From DATAWZ01 sp036266975 (GTDB lineage: Bacteria > Actinomycetota > Thermoleophilia > Solirubrobacterales > Solirubrobacteraceae): 5,271 nucleotides of DNA. The position numbers and the translations under genes were made by a program. Under the pieces are notes generated by a model. The model did no database searches, was not told where the DNA came from, and saw nothing but the letters and a program-made list of their open reading frames with translations. How positions within the stretch are numbered: the first letter of the stretch is position 1; every line of letters starts with the position of its first letter. This document shows, piece after piece, positions 1-5,271 of this stretch. The DNA lies in the NCBI GenBank assembly GCA_036266975.1, contig DATAWZ010000023.1, forward strand, positions 1 through 5,271, written 5' to 3'.

Positions 1-42
1 CGTCTCCTCGTACAGCATTTGCAGGATCTCCTCATCAGTCAC
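1..42 (-). CDS. N-terminus of an unidentified protein, cut by the left window edge (possibly a corrinoid protein)
   Basis: Reading leftward, a GTG at 42-40 overlaps the iclR-type stop codon in a GTGA junction, the usual sign of translational coupling inside an operon. The 14 codons in the window read MTDEEILQMLYEET and run off the edge. A GAGGAG ribosome-binding site (53-58) lies 10 bases upstream, inside the end of the regulator gene. The acidic, helical N-terminus resembles the start of the small corrinoid (B12-binding) proteins that partner MttB-type methyltransferases, and such a partner would make sense next to the enzyme at 905-2347. Fourteen residues cannot establish this. An E1-alpha-type dehydrogenase subunit or another helical N-terminus would fit equally well. 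The existence of a gene is fairly well supported; its function is a guess. Confidence 0.6.
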   Translation of the reverse strand, partial: MTDEEILQMLYEET

Positions 43-788
43 GCCGCGCGTTCTCCTCGCTCTCGATGGCCGAGGCGGTGACTGAGCGTCCGCGCCTCGC
101 TGGTCAGAATCGGTTGCAGCTCCTCGATGCGCGACGGCGTCATGCGGAGCGTTGGTCCGGAGATGCTCAGCGCCGCGATCACCTCGCCGCGCGCGCCCCT
201 CACCGGTGCCGCCATGGCGGACAGCCCAAGCTCGAGCTCGTCGATCGAGGTCGCAATGCCGTCGCGCCGAATGGCCCGGTGCTGACCGGTCCTCGGCGCT
301 CCGGCCGCTGCGGTCGGCGCGCGGCCGAACGCCGCAAATACCTTGCCGTTGGCCGAATGCTCGTATCCGACCGAGCGCCCGAGCCACTGCCCCGCGCCGA
401 GGAAGTGCCGGCTGTCCACCTGGGCGATGTGCTCGACTCCGTCCGGCCCGGGGACGGCCAGGTTGATCGTCTCACCGCTGGCCGCAGCCAGAGCGTCCAG
501 CGCCGGGCGCGACAGCTCGACCATGTTGCGCTCGAGCATGCCGCGCTCGGCCACCCGCAGGATCGCCGGACCGGGCCGCAGGCGCCCGCGCTCGCCGTCC
601 TGCTCGATCAGGCCACGCCGCTCGAGCGCGCTCACCAGCCGCGAGGCGGTGCTCTTGGGCAACCCCGCGGCGCTGGCCAGGTCGGTCAGCGCGACGGGCT
701 CCTTTGACTCCAGCACGCGGACGAGCAGGTCCGCACCGCGGTCGATGGCCGCGGTGCCGTGGGCGGGAGCTTGGAACTGTTGTTCCAC
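39..788 (-). CDS. IclR-family transcriptional regulator
   Basis: DNA-binding regulator, probably acting on the divergent methyltransferase and transporter genes and on itself. With the start chosen here it has 249 residues, normal for the family. Residues 13-75 form the winged helix-turn-helix: the first helix contains AIDRGADLLVRVLE, and the recognition helix is the GLPKSTASRLVSALERRGLI segment. Residues 76-249 form the GAF-like effector domain, with HSANGKVFAAF (about 144-154) matching the conserved H-x-x-x-x-GK region and MAAPVRG near the C-terminus. An open frame extends ten codons further to a GTG at 818, but that codon lies inside the likely -35 box (818-823), and no ribosome-binding site precedes either GTG. 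The GTG at 788 falls where transcription should begin, so a leaderless message is likely. The gene overlaps the next leftward gene by four bases. The ligand is unknown. Confidence 0.92.
   Translation of the reverse strand: MEQQFQAPAHGTAAIDRGADLLVRVLESKEPVALTDLASAAGLPKSTASRLVSALERRGLIEQDGERGRLRPGPAILRVAERGMLERNMVELSRPALDALAAASGETINLAVPGPDGVEHIAQVDSRHFLGAGQWLGRSVGYEHSANGKVFAAFGRAPTAAAGAPRTGQHRAIRRDGIATSIDELELGLSAMAAPVRGARGEVIAALSISGPTLRMTPSRIEELQPILTSEARTLSHRLGHRERGERAA
53..58 (-). promoter_or_regulatory. Ribosome-binding site for the partial gene at 1-42
   Basis: On the minus strand GAGGAG lies 10 bases before the GTG at 42. It sits in the last codons of the upstream regulator gene, which supports the overlapping GTG as a real start. 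Confidence 0.5.
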
Positions 789-790
789 GC
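769..790. promoter_or_regulatory. Probable IclR-type operator (inverted repeat TGGAAC-N4-GTTCCA)
   Basis: Bases 772-787 are TGGAAC-TGTT-GTTCCA, a perfect 6-bp inverted repeat. The symmetry resumes for two more pairs (769-770 with 789-790) after one mismatch. Known IclR and AllR boxes have the same outer TGGAA...TTCCA form. The site covers the first codons of the IclR gene, lies at its likely transcription start, and overlaps the candidate -35 (771-776) of the rightward promoter. A bound dimer could therefore repress both directions. The binding protein is inferred from position. Confidence 0.5.
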
Positions 791-800
791 GGTATAGATT
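771..800 (+). promoter_or_regulatory. Candidate promoter for the methyltransferase-transporter operon
   Basis: TTGGAA (771-776) could serve as the -35, with TATAGA (793-798, 16-base spacer) or TAGATT (795-800, 18-base spacer) as the -10. Each element matches the consensus at about four of six positions. The AT-rich patch is conspicuous in this GC-rich sequence. It is shared with the opposite-strand promoter, so the two polymerases would compete. The implied leader to the GTG at 905 is about 100 bases, with no clear riboswitch or strong hairpin. Confidence 0.35.
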
Positions 801-823
801 ACGGATACAGCGCGCCACGTCAA
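796..823 (-). promoter_or_regulatory. Candidate sigma70-type promoter for the IclR gene
   Basis: Read on the minus strand, TTGACG (823-818) and TAATCT (801-796) are separated by 16 bases. The -35 matches the consensus at five of six positions, and the -10 keeps the three most conserved bases (T, A and final T). The expected transcription start, about seven bases downstream, falls at 789-788, on the GTG start codon, so the message would be leaderless. This is pattern matching by eye. Confidence 0.5.
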
Positions 824-892
824 GGCGCAGCCCAAACCCAAGGCGCCGCCGTCAGCGCCGCCGACAAACTTCAAACCCAGTCCCCCATCCAC

Positions 893-898
893 GAGGAG
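893..898 (+). promoter_or_regulatory. Ribosome-binding site fixing the methyltransferase start
   Basis: GAGGAG lies six bases before the GTG at 905, near-ideal spacing. It decides the start in favour of this GTG over both the 201-base upstream extension and the ATG at 920, neither of which has such a site. Confidence 0.75.
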
Positions 899-904
899 CC
901 CGCC

Positions 905-2347
905 GTGTTCGTCAACTCCATGCCGCGTTACGAGATCCTCAGCGAAGACGCAATGGAGGTCATCGATCGGGGTTGGCGCCGGCTCGTGTCCGAGATCGGC
1001 GTCGAGTTCCTGCTGCCCGAGGCAGTCGAGCTGCTCCGAGACGCCGGTCAGATCGTCGAGGACGAGAACCGGGTGCGCTTCGACCCCGAGTTCATCCTCG
1101 AGCAGGTGGCGAAGGCGCCCCGGGAATTCGACCTCCAGGCCCGCAACCCGGCCAACACCGCGCACATCGGCGGCGATCACATGGTGTTCGCGCCCGTGTA
1201 CGGGTGCCCGTTCATTCGCCAGGGTGACGTCCGCCGCGACGCGAAGATGGCCGACTTCGAGAACCTGGTCCGCCTAGCGCAGGCCTTCCCCGAGCTCGAC
1301 TCTCCGGGCGGCACCATCTGCGAGCCCGAGGACCGGCCGCTGGACTCGCGCCACCTCGACATGGTGTTCGCGCTCCAGACCTTCTCCGACAAGCCGTACA
1401 TGGGGTCGGTGACCAGCGGCCCGAACGCGGCCGACACGATCAGGATGGGCGAGATCCTGTTCGGCGGCCGCGAGGCGATCGAGCGCGCGCCGGCGTCGAT
1501 CAGCCTGATCAACGTCAACTCGCCGCTCAGATACGACGACCGCATGCTCGGAGCGATGTTCGAGTACGTCAAAGCGAACCAGGCCGTGGTGATCAGCCCG
1601 TTCCTGCTGATGGGTGCGATGTCACCGGTGTCGCTGCCGGCCACGCTCGTGCAGCAGCTGACCGAGGCGCTGGCCGGAATCGCGCTGGCTCAGCTGCTCC
1701 GCCCCGGCTGTCCGATCGTGTTCGGGTCGTTCCTCTCCAACACCGACATGCAGTCGGGCTCGCCGTCGTTCGGCACGCCCGAGTCCGGCCTGGGCGTCCT
1801 CTGCACCGGCCAGCTGGCCCGGCGCTTCGGGCTGCCATGGCGCGGTGGCGGCTGCCTGAACGCGTCGCAGACGGTCGACGCCCAGGCCGCGTACGAGTCG
1901 CTGATGACGCTGCTGCCGACGTTCCTGGCCGGCACCAACTTCGTCATGCACTCGGCCGGGTGGCTCGAGGGCGGCCTGGTGTCCTGCTACGAGAAGTTCA
2001 TCGTGGACGTCGAGCTGCTCCGCGAGCTCCGCCACGAGTTCACCCCGCTCGAGATCGACGAGGCCTCACTCGCGTTCGACGCCCACACCGAGGTCGGCCC
2101 GGGCGGCCACTTCCTCGGCGCCGCCCACACGCTCGAGCGCTTCCGCGAGTGCTTCTACCGGCCGCTGCTCTCGTCGACCGACAACTTCGACCGCTGGTCA
2201 AAGCGCGGGGCCAAGGACACGGCCGTACGGGCCGGCGACATCTGGCGCGCCACGCTCGAAAGCTACGAGCAGCCGCCGCTCGACGACGCGGTCCGGGCCG
2301 AGCTAGAAGAATTCGTGGTGCGCCGGCGGGCCGAACTCGGCGACTAG
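905..2347 (+). CDS. Trimethylamine methyltransferase (MttB) superfamily protein, non-pyrrolysine type
   Basis: Members transfer a methyl group from a quaternary or tertiary amine to the cobalt of a small corrinoid protein. The best studied are pyrrolysine-containing archaeal MttB and bacterial pyrrolysine-free enzymes such as MtgB for glycine betaine. From the GTG at 905, which has a well-placed ribosome-binding site, the protein has 480 residues, normal for the family. Conserved stretches include SNTDMQSGSPSFGTPE (about 278-293), GWLEGGLVSCYEKF (352-365) and GGHFLGAAHTLERF (from about 400; H402, H408). There is no in-frame TAG before the terminal TAG at 2345-2347, which sits at the expected C-terminus, so no pyrrolysine is used. 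No signal peptide or membrane segment is seen, so the protein is cytoplasmic. The transporter follows after 16 bases, suggesting an operon. Family assignment is firm; the substrate is unknown. Confidence 0.92.
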   Translation: MFVNSMPRYEILSEDAMEVIDRGWRRLVSEIGVEFLLPEAVELLRDAGQIVEDENRVRFDPEFILEQVAKAPREFDLQARNPANTAHIGGDHMVFAPVYGCPFIRQGDVRRDAKMADFENLVRLAQAFPELDSPGGTICEPEDRPLDSRHLDMVFALQTFSDKPYMGSVTSGPNAADTIRMGEILFGGREAIERAPASISLINVNSPLRYDDRMLGAMFEYVKANQAVVISPFLLMGAMSPVSLPATLVQQLTEALAGIALAQLLRPGCPIVFGSFLSNTDMQSGSPSFGTPESGLGVLCTGQLARRFGLPWRGGGCLNASQTVDAQAAYESLMTLLPTFLAGTNFVMHSAGWLEGGLVSCYEKFIVDVELLRELRHEFTPLEIDEASLAFDAHTEVGPGGHFLGAAHTLERFRECFYRPLLSSTDNFDRWSKRGAKDTAVRAGDIWRATLESYEQPPLDDAVRAELEEFVVRRRAELGD

Positions 2348-2363
2348 GCGACACTAGACACAC

Positions 2364-3548
2364 GTGAGCGCCCGCGAGCTGCGGCTGCTGTTCATCGTCA
2401 CGGGCGCGGTCGTATTCGTCGACACGATGTTCTACTCCGCGGTGGCGCCGCTGCTGCCGTCGCTGACTCGCCAGCTCCACCTCTCCAAGCTGTCCGCGGG
2501 AGTCCTCACCGCGGGCTACCCGGTGGGGACGCTGGTCGGCTCGTTGCCGGGCGGGGCGCTGGCCCAACGCGCCGGACCGCGCGTGACCACGTACACGGGT
2601 CTGTTCCTGCTCGCGGTCTCGAGCTTCGCGTTCGGGCTGCTCGACAACGTCGCGCTGCTCGACGCCGCTCGCTTCGTGCAGGGGGTCGGCGGCGCCTGCA
2701 CGTGGGCGGGCAGCCTGGCCTGGCTGATCGCCGAGACCCCGGCGGAGACCCGTGGACAGGCGATCGGCGCGGGCGTCGCGGCCGGGATCGCCGGCGCCCT
2801 GTTCGGGCCGGTGATCGGCACGCTCGCGCACGCGCTCGGGCGGGCGCCGGTGTTCTCGGCCGTGGTCGTCGTCGCCGCGGCGCTCGCCGCCGCGGTCGGG
2901 CGGCTTCGCCCGCCGCCCGCCCCCTCGCCCGACCGCACTCGGGCCCGGCTGCTCGACCAGCTCCGGCGGCCGGCGATCGCACTCGGGATGTGGCTGGTCG
3001 CGCTCCCGGCGATCGCCTCGGGCGCGGTCAACGTGCTCGCGCCGCTGCGCCTGAACCAGCTCGGCGCGAGCGCGGTGGGGATTGGCGCGACATTCCTGGT
3101 CGCCGCGGCGGTCGAGGCGACGATAAGTCCCATGGTCGGGCGGCTGTCGGACCGGCGCGGCCGGATGTTCCCGTTGCGGATCGGGCTGGCCGGCGCGGCG
3201 GTGGCGCTCGTGTTCTTCACCGTCCCCCAGAGGGCGCTGCTGCTGGCGGTCGTGATCGTGCTGATCACGGTGGCGCTGGGCACGTTCTGGGCGCCGGGAA
3301 TGGCGCTGCTGTCCGACGCGGCCGAGTCGCACGGCATGAGCCTGGCCTACGCGCTCGCCCTGATCAACCTGGCCTGGGCGGCCGGGCAGATCGCCGGCGC
3401 CGGCGGCGGCGGGGCGCTGGCCAAGGCGACGAGCGACGCCGTCCCGTTCGTGCTGTGCGCGGTGCTGTGCGCGGTGACGCTCGGCCTGGTCCTGATCCGG
3501 CCCTTGTCCGCGGGCCTTCAGCGACGTAGACTCGTAAACGATGGCTGA
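2364..3548 (+). CDS. Major facilitator superfamily (MFS) transporter, 12 helices
   Basis: Cytoplasmic-membrane secondary transporter of 394 residues. Twelve hydrophobic segments can be placed at about 8-32, 44-64, 75-93, 100-122, 133-155, 163-180, 207-228, 237-258, 270-286, 290-314, 326-349 and 359-378, with a charged central loop near 181-206. Loop 2-3 carries a variant motif A (G59 to R73, with Q where Asp is usual), and loop 8-9 has the clearer repeat MVGRLSDRRGR (257-267). Motif B is seen as R103-x-x-Q106-G107, and a motif C-like GPVIG lies at 148-152 in helix 5. D20 sits in helix 1. The GTG start follows the methyltransferase stop by 16 bases with no clear ribosome-binding site, which suggests coupling. 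By context it may import the substrate of the methyltransferase, but the sequence alone cannot separate import from drug-type export. Confidence 0.9.
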   Translation: MSARELRLLFIVTGAVVFVDTMFYSAVAPLLPSLTRQLHLSKLSAGVLTAGYPVGTLVGSLPGGALAQRAGPRVTTYTGLFLLAVSSFAFGLLDNVALLDAARFVQGVGGACTWAGSLAWLIAETPAETRGQAIGAGVAAGIAGALFGPVIGTLAHALGRAPVFSAVVVVAAALAAAVGRLRPPPAPSPDRTRARLLDQLRRPAIALGMWLVALPAIASGAVNVLAPLRLNQLGASAVGIGATFLVAAAVEATISPMVGRLSDRRGRMFPLRIGLAGAAVALVFFTVPQRALLLAVVIVLITVALGTFWAPGMALLSDAAESHGMSLAYALALINLAWAAGQIAGAGGGGALAKATSDAVPFVLCAVLCAVTLGLVLIRPLSAGLQRRRLVNDG

Positions 3549-3554
3549 TATATC
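3527..3554 (+). promoter_or_regulatory. Candidate promoter for the GntR gene
   Basis: TAGACT (3527-3532) and TATATC (3549-3554) are 16 bases apart, each matching the consensus at four of six positions. The predicted start is near 3561, just ahead of the GTG at 3573. The -10 lies within the palindrome at 3545-3556, so operator binding would block it. The promoter overlaps the end of the transporter gene. Weak on its own. Confidence 0.3.
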
Positions 3555-3556
3555 AG
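3545..3556. promoter_or_regulatory. Perfect 12-bp palindrome, probable GntR operator
   Basis: CTGATATATCAG is a perfect palindrome, strikingly AT-rich in its centre for this sequence. It covers the transporter stop codon (3546-3548) and ends 16 bases before the GTG of the GntR gene. Short AT-centred palindromes of this size immediately upstream of the gene are typical operators of FadR/FCD-type GntR regulators. No second copy was seen in the window, so on present evidence it would serve autoregulation and possibly distant targets. Confidence 0.55.
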
Positions 3557-3572
3557 TCGTTCACGGTGGGAC

Positions 3573-4226
3573 GTGACCGTCGCGTCCGAAAAACCGCACG
3601 GCCTGCTCGCCGACCGGGCCTATCGCGAGCTCCGCGACCGCATCGTCACGCTGCGAATCCCGCCCGGCGCCCCGATCGACGAGGACCAGATCGGCCGCGA
3701 GCTCCAGATGGGCCGGACCCCGGTTCGTGAAGGGATCAAGCGGCTGGCCCTCGAGAACCTCGTCACGGTGTTCCCGCGCCGGGGCACGTTCGCTTCGGAG
3801 ATCAACATCACCGATCTCGCCCACATCTCCGACGTCCGGGCTCAGCTGGAAGGTCACGCGGCCTACCGAGCCGCCGAGCGGATCACCGATGCCCAGCGCG
3901 CTGAGCTCGAGGGGCTGCTCGACGAGCTCCAGGCCAGCCGCGGTGCGGACGATCTGGAGTCGTTGATGGCGCTCGACGCCCGGGTGCACCGGTTCGTCTA
4001 CCGCTGCGCCGCCAACCCGTTCATGGACGAGACGCTGGGCCGCTACTTCAACCTGTCGCTGCGGATCTGGTACCTCGTGATCGACCGGCTGCCGCACCTG
4101 TTCGCGCGCGTGCACGAGCACCAGGACGTGCTGCTGGCAATCGCCGCCGGCGAGCCCGAGCGCGCCCGCGAGATCCTGGTCGGGCACATCGCCACGTTCG
4201 AGCAGGAGATCCGCTCGGTTCTCTGA
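3573..4226 (+). CDS. GntR-family transcriptional regulator, FadR/FCD subfamily
   Basis: DNA-binding regulator of 217 residues, a typical subfamily length. Residues 8-75 form the GntR winged helix: AYRELRDRIVTLRIPPG at the start, the recognition helix region GRTPVREGIKRLALENLV (47-64) and the wing PRRGTFAS (68-75). Residues 80-217 form the helical FCD ligand domain, with the opening D87-V-R89 element. The likely metal ligands D135, H139, H183 and H205 are all present, so a carboxylate ligand bound through a divalent metal is expected from the family. The GTG start follows a GGTGGG (3565-3570) at rather close spacing. It starts 24 bases after the transporter stop and may be read both from its own promoter and from the upstream operon. 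It ends 4 bases before a convergent gene. The ligand is unknown. Confidence 0.92.
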   Translation: MTVASEKPHGLLADRAYRELRDRIVTLRIPPGAPIDEDQIGRELQMGRTPVREGIKRLALENLVTVFPRRGTFASEINITDLAHISDVRAQLEGHAAYRAAERITDAQRAELEGLLDELQASRGADDLESLMALDARVHRFVYRCAANPFMDETLGRYFNLSLRIWYLVIDRLPHLFARVHEHQDVLLAIAAGEPERAREILVGHIATFEQEIRSVL

Positions 4227-4230
4227 CCGA

Positions 4231-4860
4231 TTAGTTGACGCCGCGGCCCGGCGAGACGACGCGCGCGGCGTCGCGCCCGGCCACCGCGCGCAGCGACGCG
4301 CCCAGGTGGCGGCGCAGGTGCCACACCATCAGACTGGTCCACCACGCGCTCGAGATCAGGTGCAGGTACGCGGAGAACGAGCCGGTGCTCGGCGCGAACA
4401 GCAGCGCGATCCCGGTGACCAGGATCGGGACCGACAGCACCCCGAGCACGATCGAGACCAGCTCGGGCAGGTGCTGGCGGCTGAACGCGCGGCGCACTCG
4501 GGCGAGGCCCATGTCAGCAACCTTGTAGACCACGAGCAGCAGCGCCAGCATCGAGACGCCGGCGTGCACCCAGATCACCGCGCCCGGGACCGCACCGCCG
4601 CCGACGTCGATCCCGTACAGGACCGCGCCGGTCGCCACCGCGCCGAGGAGCGGGCCGAGCGCGAGCAGCCCGCGGCGCGCCACCGAGCGGCGCACCGTCG
4701 TGCGCGCCCGGCCGGCTTCCGCGCTCTCCGCGTCCGCGACGTCGCCGCGCAGTGGGGCGTCCTTGTCCCGCTCGGGACGGTAGGCCGTCCAGACGAACGC
4801 GATCACCCCGATCAGCACGAACGCGAGATGAGCGCCGTGCTCGACCAGCAAGTGCTTCAT
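4231..4860 (-). CDS. Five-helix membrane protein, possible cytochrome b-like subunit
   Basis: I do not recognise this 209-residue protein as a named family. Hydrophobic segments lie at about 10-27, 64-84, 92-114, 134-156 and 162-182. Arginine-rich loops (28-63, 115-131) and the basic tail (183-209) put the N-terminus outside and the C-terminus inside. H99 in helix 3 and H167 in helix 5 lie at similar depth near the outer face, an arrangement that could hold a b-type haem. H167 and H181 are separated by 13 residues, the spacing seen in dihaem cytochromes b, but no obvious fourth ligand matches: position 113, the counterpart in helix 3, is Lys. The ATG start follows the 76-residue gene by 4 bases with no clear ribosome-binding site, so coupled translation is likely. 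Haem binding is inferred; the membrane topology is well supported. Confidence 0.82.
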   Translation of the reverse strand: MKHLLVEHGAHLAFVLIGVIAFVWTAYRPERDKDAPLRGDVADAESAEAGRARTTVRRSVARRGLLALGPLLGAVATGAVLYGIDVGGGAVPGAVIWVHAGVSMLALLLVVYKVADMGLARVRRAFSRQHLPELVSIVLGVLSVPILVTGIALLFAPSTGSFSAYLHLISSAWWTSLMVWHLRRHLGASLRAVAGRDAARVVSPGRGVN

Positions 4861-4864
4861 CGGC

Positions 4865-5095
4865 TCAGGACCGCGGAGCGCGCTGGACGTCGCGCAGGGC
4901 GAGTCCCATCAGCACGCCACCGGCGAAGATGAACCCGTGCTGGGTGAAGTGGATGGTCTGGTTGCCGTCGGCGAGGTGATCGACCCACGGCAGGACCATG
5001 CAGATCTCGATCATCGCCGCCAGGATCACGAGCCGGAGGGCGCGCAGCCTGGTGCGGGCCGAGACGGGCTTGAGGTTTGAGACGCTTGCTTCCAT
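4865..5095 (-). CDS. Small two-helix membrane protein, unknown function
   Basis: A 76-residue protein with a basic N-terminus (K9, R14, R16, R18, R21), a first membrane helix at about 19-38, a short polar turn and a second helix at about 53-67 ending in a charged tail. The positive-inside rule gives both ends in the cytoplasm and the turn outside. Three histidines, H40, H49 and H53, cluster in and beside that outer turn, with HFTQHGFIFAGG as the most distinctive stretch. These could bind metal or haem or interact with the outer-face histidines of the adjacent 209-residue protein. The ATG at 5095 is preceded only by a weak GCGGG. The stop lies 4 bases before the next start, and the gene follows the end of another minus-strand gene by 40 bases, which suggests a single operon. 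No family was recognised. Confidence 0.72.
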   Translation of the reverse strand: MEASVSNLKPVSARTRLRALRLVILAAMIEICMVLPWVDHLADGNQTIHFTQHGFIFAGGVLMGLALRDVQRAPRS

Positions 5096-5121
5096 ACCCG
5101 CGTGATCGGTCGGTATCCGCT

Positions 5122-5142
5122 GGCCTTGAGCCAGCTCAGGCC
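5122..5142 (-). other. Stem-loop at the stop codon of the right-edge gene
   Basis: GGCC-T-TGAG (5122-5130) pairs with CTCAGGCC (5135-5142) across a four-base loop, with one bulged T. It encloses the stop codon (5138-5136) of the minus-strand gene entering from the right. No T-tract follows on the minus strand, so it is not a standard intrinsic terminator. It may protect a processed end, tune expression between operon genes, or be accidental. Confidence 0.35.
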
Positions 5143-5271
5143 TGGCTGTTTCCGCTGGCCCAGGCGTTGGCGGCGGCCTTCACGCCGGCCAGCAGCGAGG
5201 ACCGGGCCAGCCGGCGCCGGTGGCCGTTGCCGGGCGGCGGAATCAGCCGGCGCGCCGGGGCGCTCGGGCCC
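5136..5271 (-). CDS. C-terminus of an unidentified protein, cut by the right window edge
   Basis: A minus-strand frame enters from the right edge and gives 44 complete codons before TGA at 5138-5136. The visible residues begin GPSAPARRLIPPPGNG and end ANAWASGNSQA. Almost every codon ends in G or C (ATT and GGA are the only exceptions among sense codons), as in the other genes here, which supports real coding. The segment is basic and hydrophilic (several Arg around RRRLAR) with no membrane helix, so it looks like a cytoplasmic tail or the end of a soluble domain. It is the first visible gene of the operon continuing into the two membrane proteins, 40 bases before the first of them. Too little is visible to name a family. 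Confidence 0.55.
   Translation of the reverse strand, partial: GPSAPARRLIPPPGNGHRRRLARSSLLAGVKAAANAWASGNSQA

Noticed and set aside
704..904. A 67-codon upstream extension of the methyltransferase frame, giving a 547-residue protein
   Set aside because: The extension is arginine- and glycine-rich, unlike the family, runs antisense through the IclR coding region and the promoters, and has no supporting ribosome-binding site. The GTG at 905 has an ideal site and gives the normal family length.
343..1227. Plus-strand open frame of 294 codons across the IclR gene and the intergenic region
   Set aside because: Low-complexity Arg/Pro/Ser/Ala composition opposite a clear IclR protein, with no family features.
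2345..2347. TAG at the end of the methyltransferase gene as a possible pyrrolysine codon
   Set aside because: The conserved C-terminal part of the family is already complete before it, the transporter start follows 16 bases later, and pyrrolysine in MttB lies well inside the protein.
2040..3332. Long open frame of 430 codons on the minus strand across the methyltransferase end and the transporter
   Set aside because: The translation is dominated by Arg, Gly, Pro, His and Gln with no domain pattern, typical of an antisense shadow in GC-rich DNA. The plus strand here encodes two clear families.
3499..3516. GGCCC...GGGCC stem with an 8-base loop near the transporter end, as a terminator
   Set aside because: It lies inside the coding sequence, has only five pairs and no following T-tract. 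Such stems are common by chance at this GC content.
4224..4233. A bidirectional terminator between the convergent GntR and membrane protein genes
   Set aside because: The stops are only 4 bases apart and no hairpin with a T-tract is visible around them. Any termination must occur inside the opposing gene or by a factor-dependent route.
4306..4932. Plus-strand open frame of 208 codons opposite the membrane protein genes
   Set aside because: Composition rich in Arg, Asp, His and Gln without domain features. The minus strand gives coherent membrane helices with sensible topology.
1..5271. CRISPR arrays, tRNA or rRNA genes, insertion sequences, attachment sites
   Set aside because: No regularly spaced repeats, no tRNA-like cloverleaf, no transposase-like reading frame and no paired terminal repeats were seen on reading both strands.

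Overview
The window is very GC-rich. Codon third positions are strongly biased to G or C, and five of the seven starts I assign are GTG. This suggests a high-GC bacterium, most likely an actinobacterium in the broad sense, but nothing seen here fixes the lineage. Coding density is near total, and no gene-free stretch exceeds about 120 bases.

Left part (1-3548): two transcription units diverge from a short control region at about 770-905. Leftward runs an IclR-family repressor gene (39-788), whose stop overlaps the GTG of a further gene that leaves the window after 14 codons. Rightward runs a trimethylamine methyltransferase (MttB) superfamily gene without an in-frame amber codon (905-2347), followed 16 bases later by a 12-helix MFS transporter (2364-3548). 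The control region holds back-to-back promoter candidates and a TGGAAC-N4-GTTCCA inverted repeat of IclR-operator type. The simplest reading is a substrate-inducible module in which a methylated amine, betaine or similar compound is imported by the MFS protein and demethylated by the MttB-like enzyme under IclR control. The substrate is not known.

Middle (3545-4226): a GntR regulator with an FCD effector domain follows on the same strand. Its start region carries the perfect 12-bp palindrome CTGATATATCAG, a strong candidate autoregulatory operator that overlaps the transporter stop codon and a possible -10 box.

Right part (4231-5271, minus strand, convergent with the GntR gene across a 4-base gap): a compact operon of at least three genes. 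These are the C-terminal end of an unidentified protein cut by the window edge, a 76-residue two-helix membrane protein and a 209-residue five-helix membrane protein. In both membrane proteins histidines cluster at the predicted outer face, which suggests a small haem- or metal-binding membrane redox unit. This unit has no visible functional link to the methyltransferase module.
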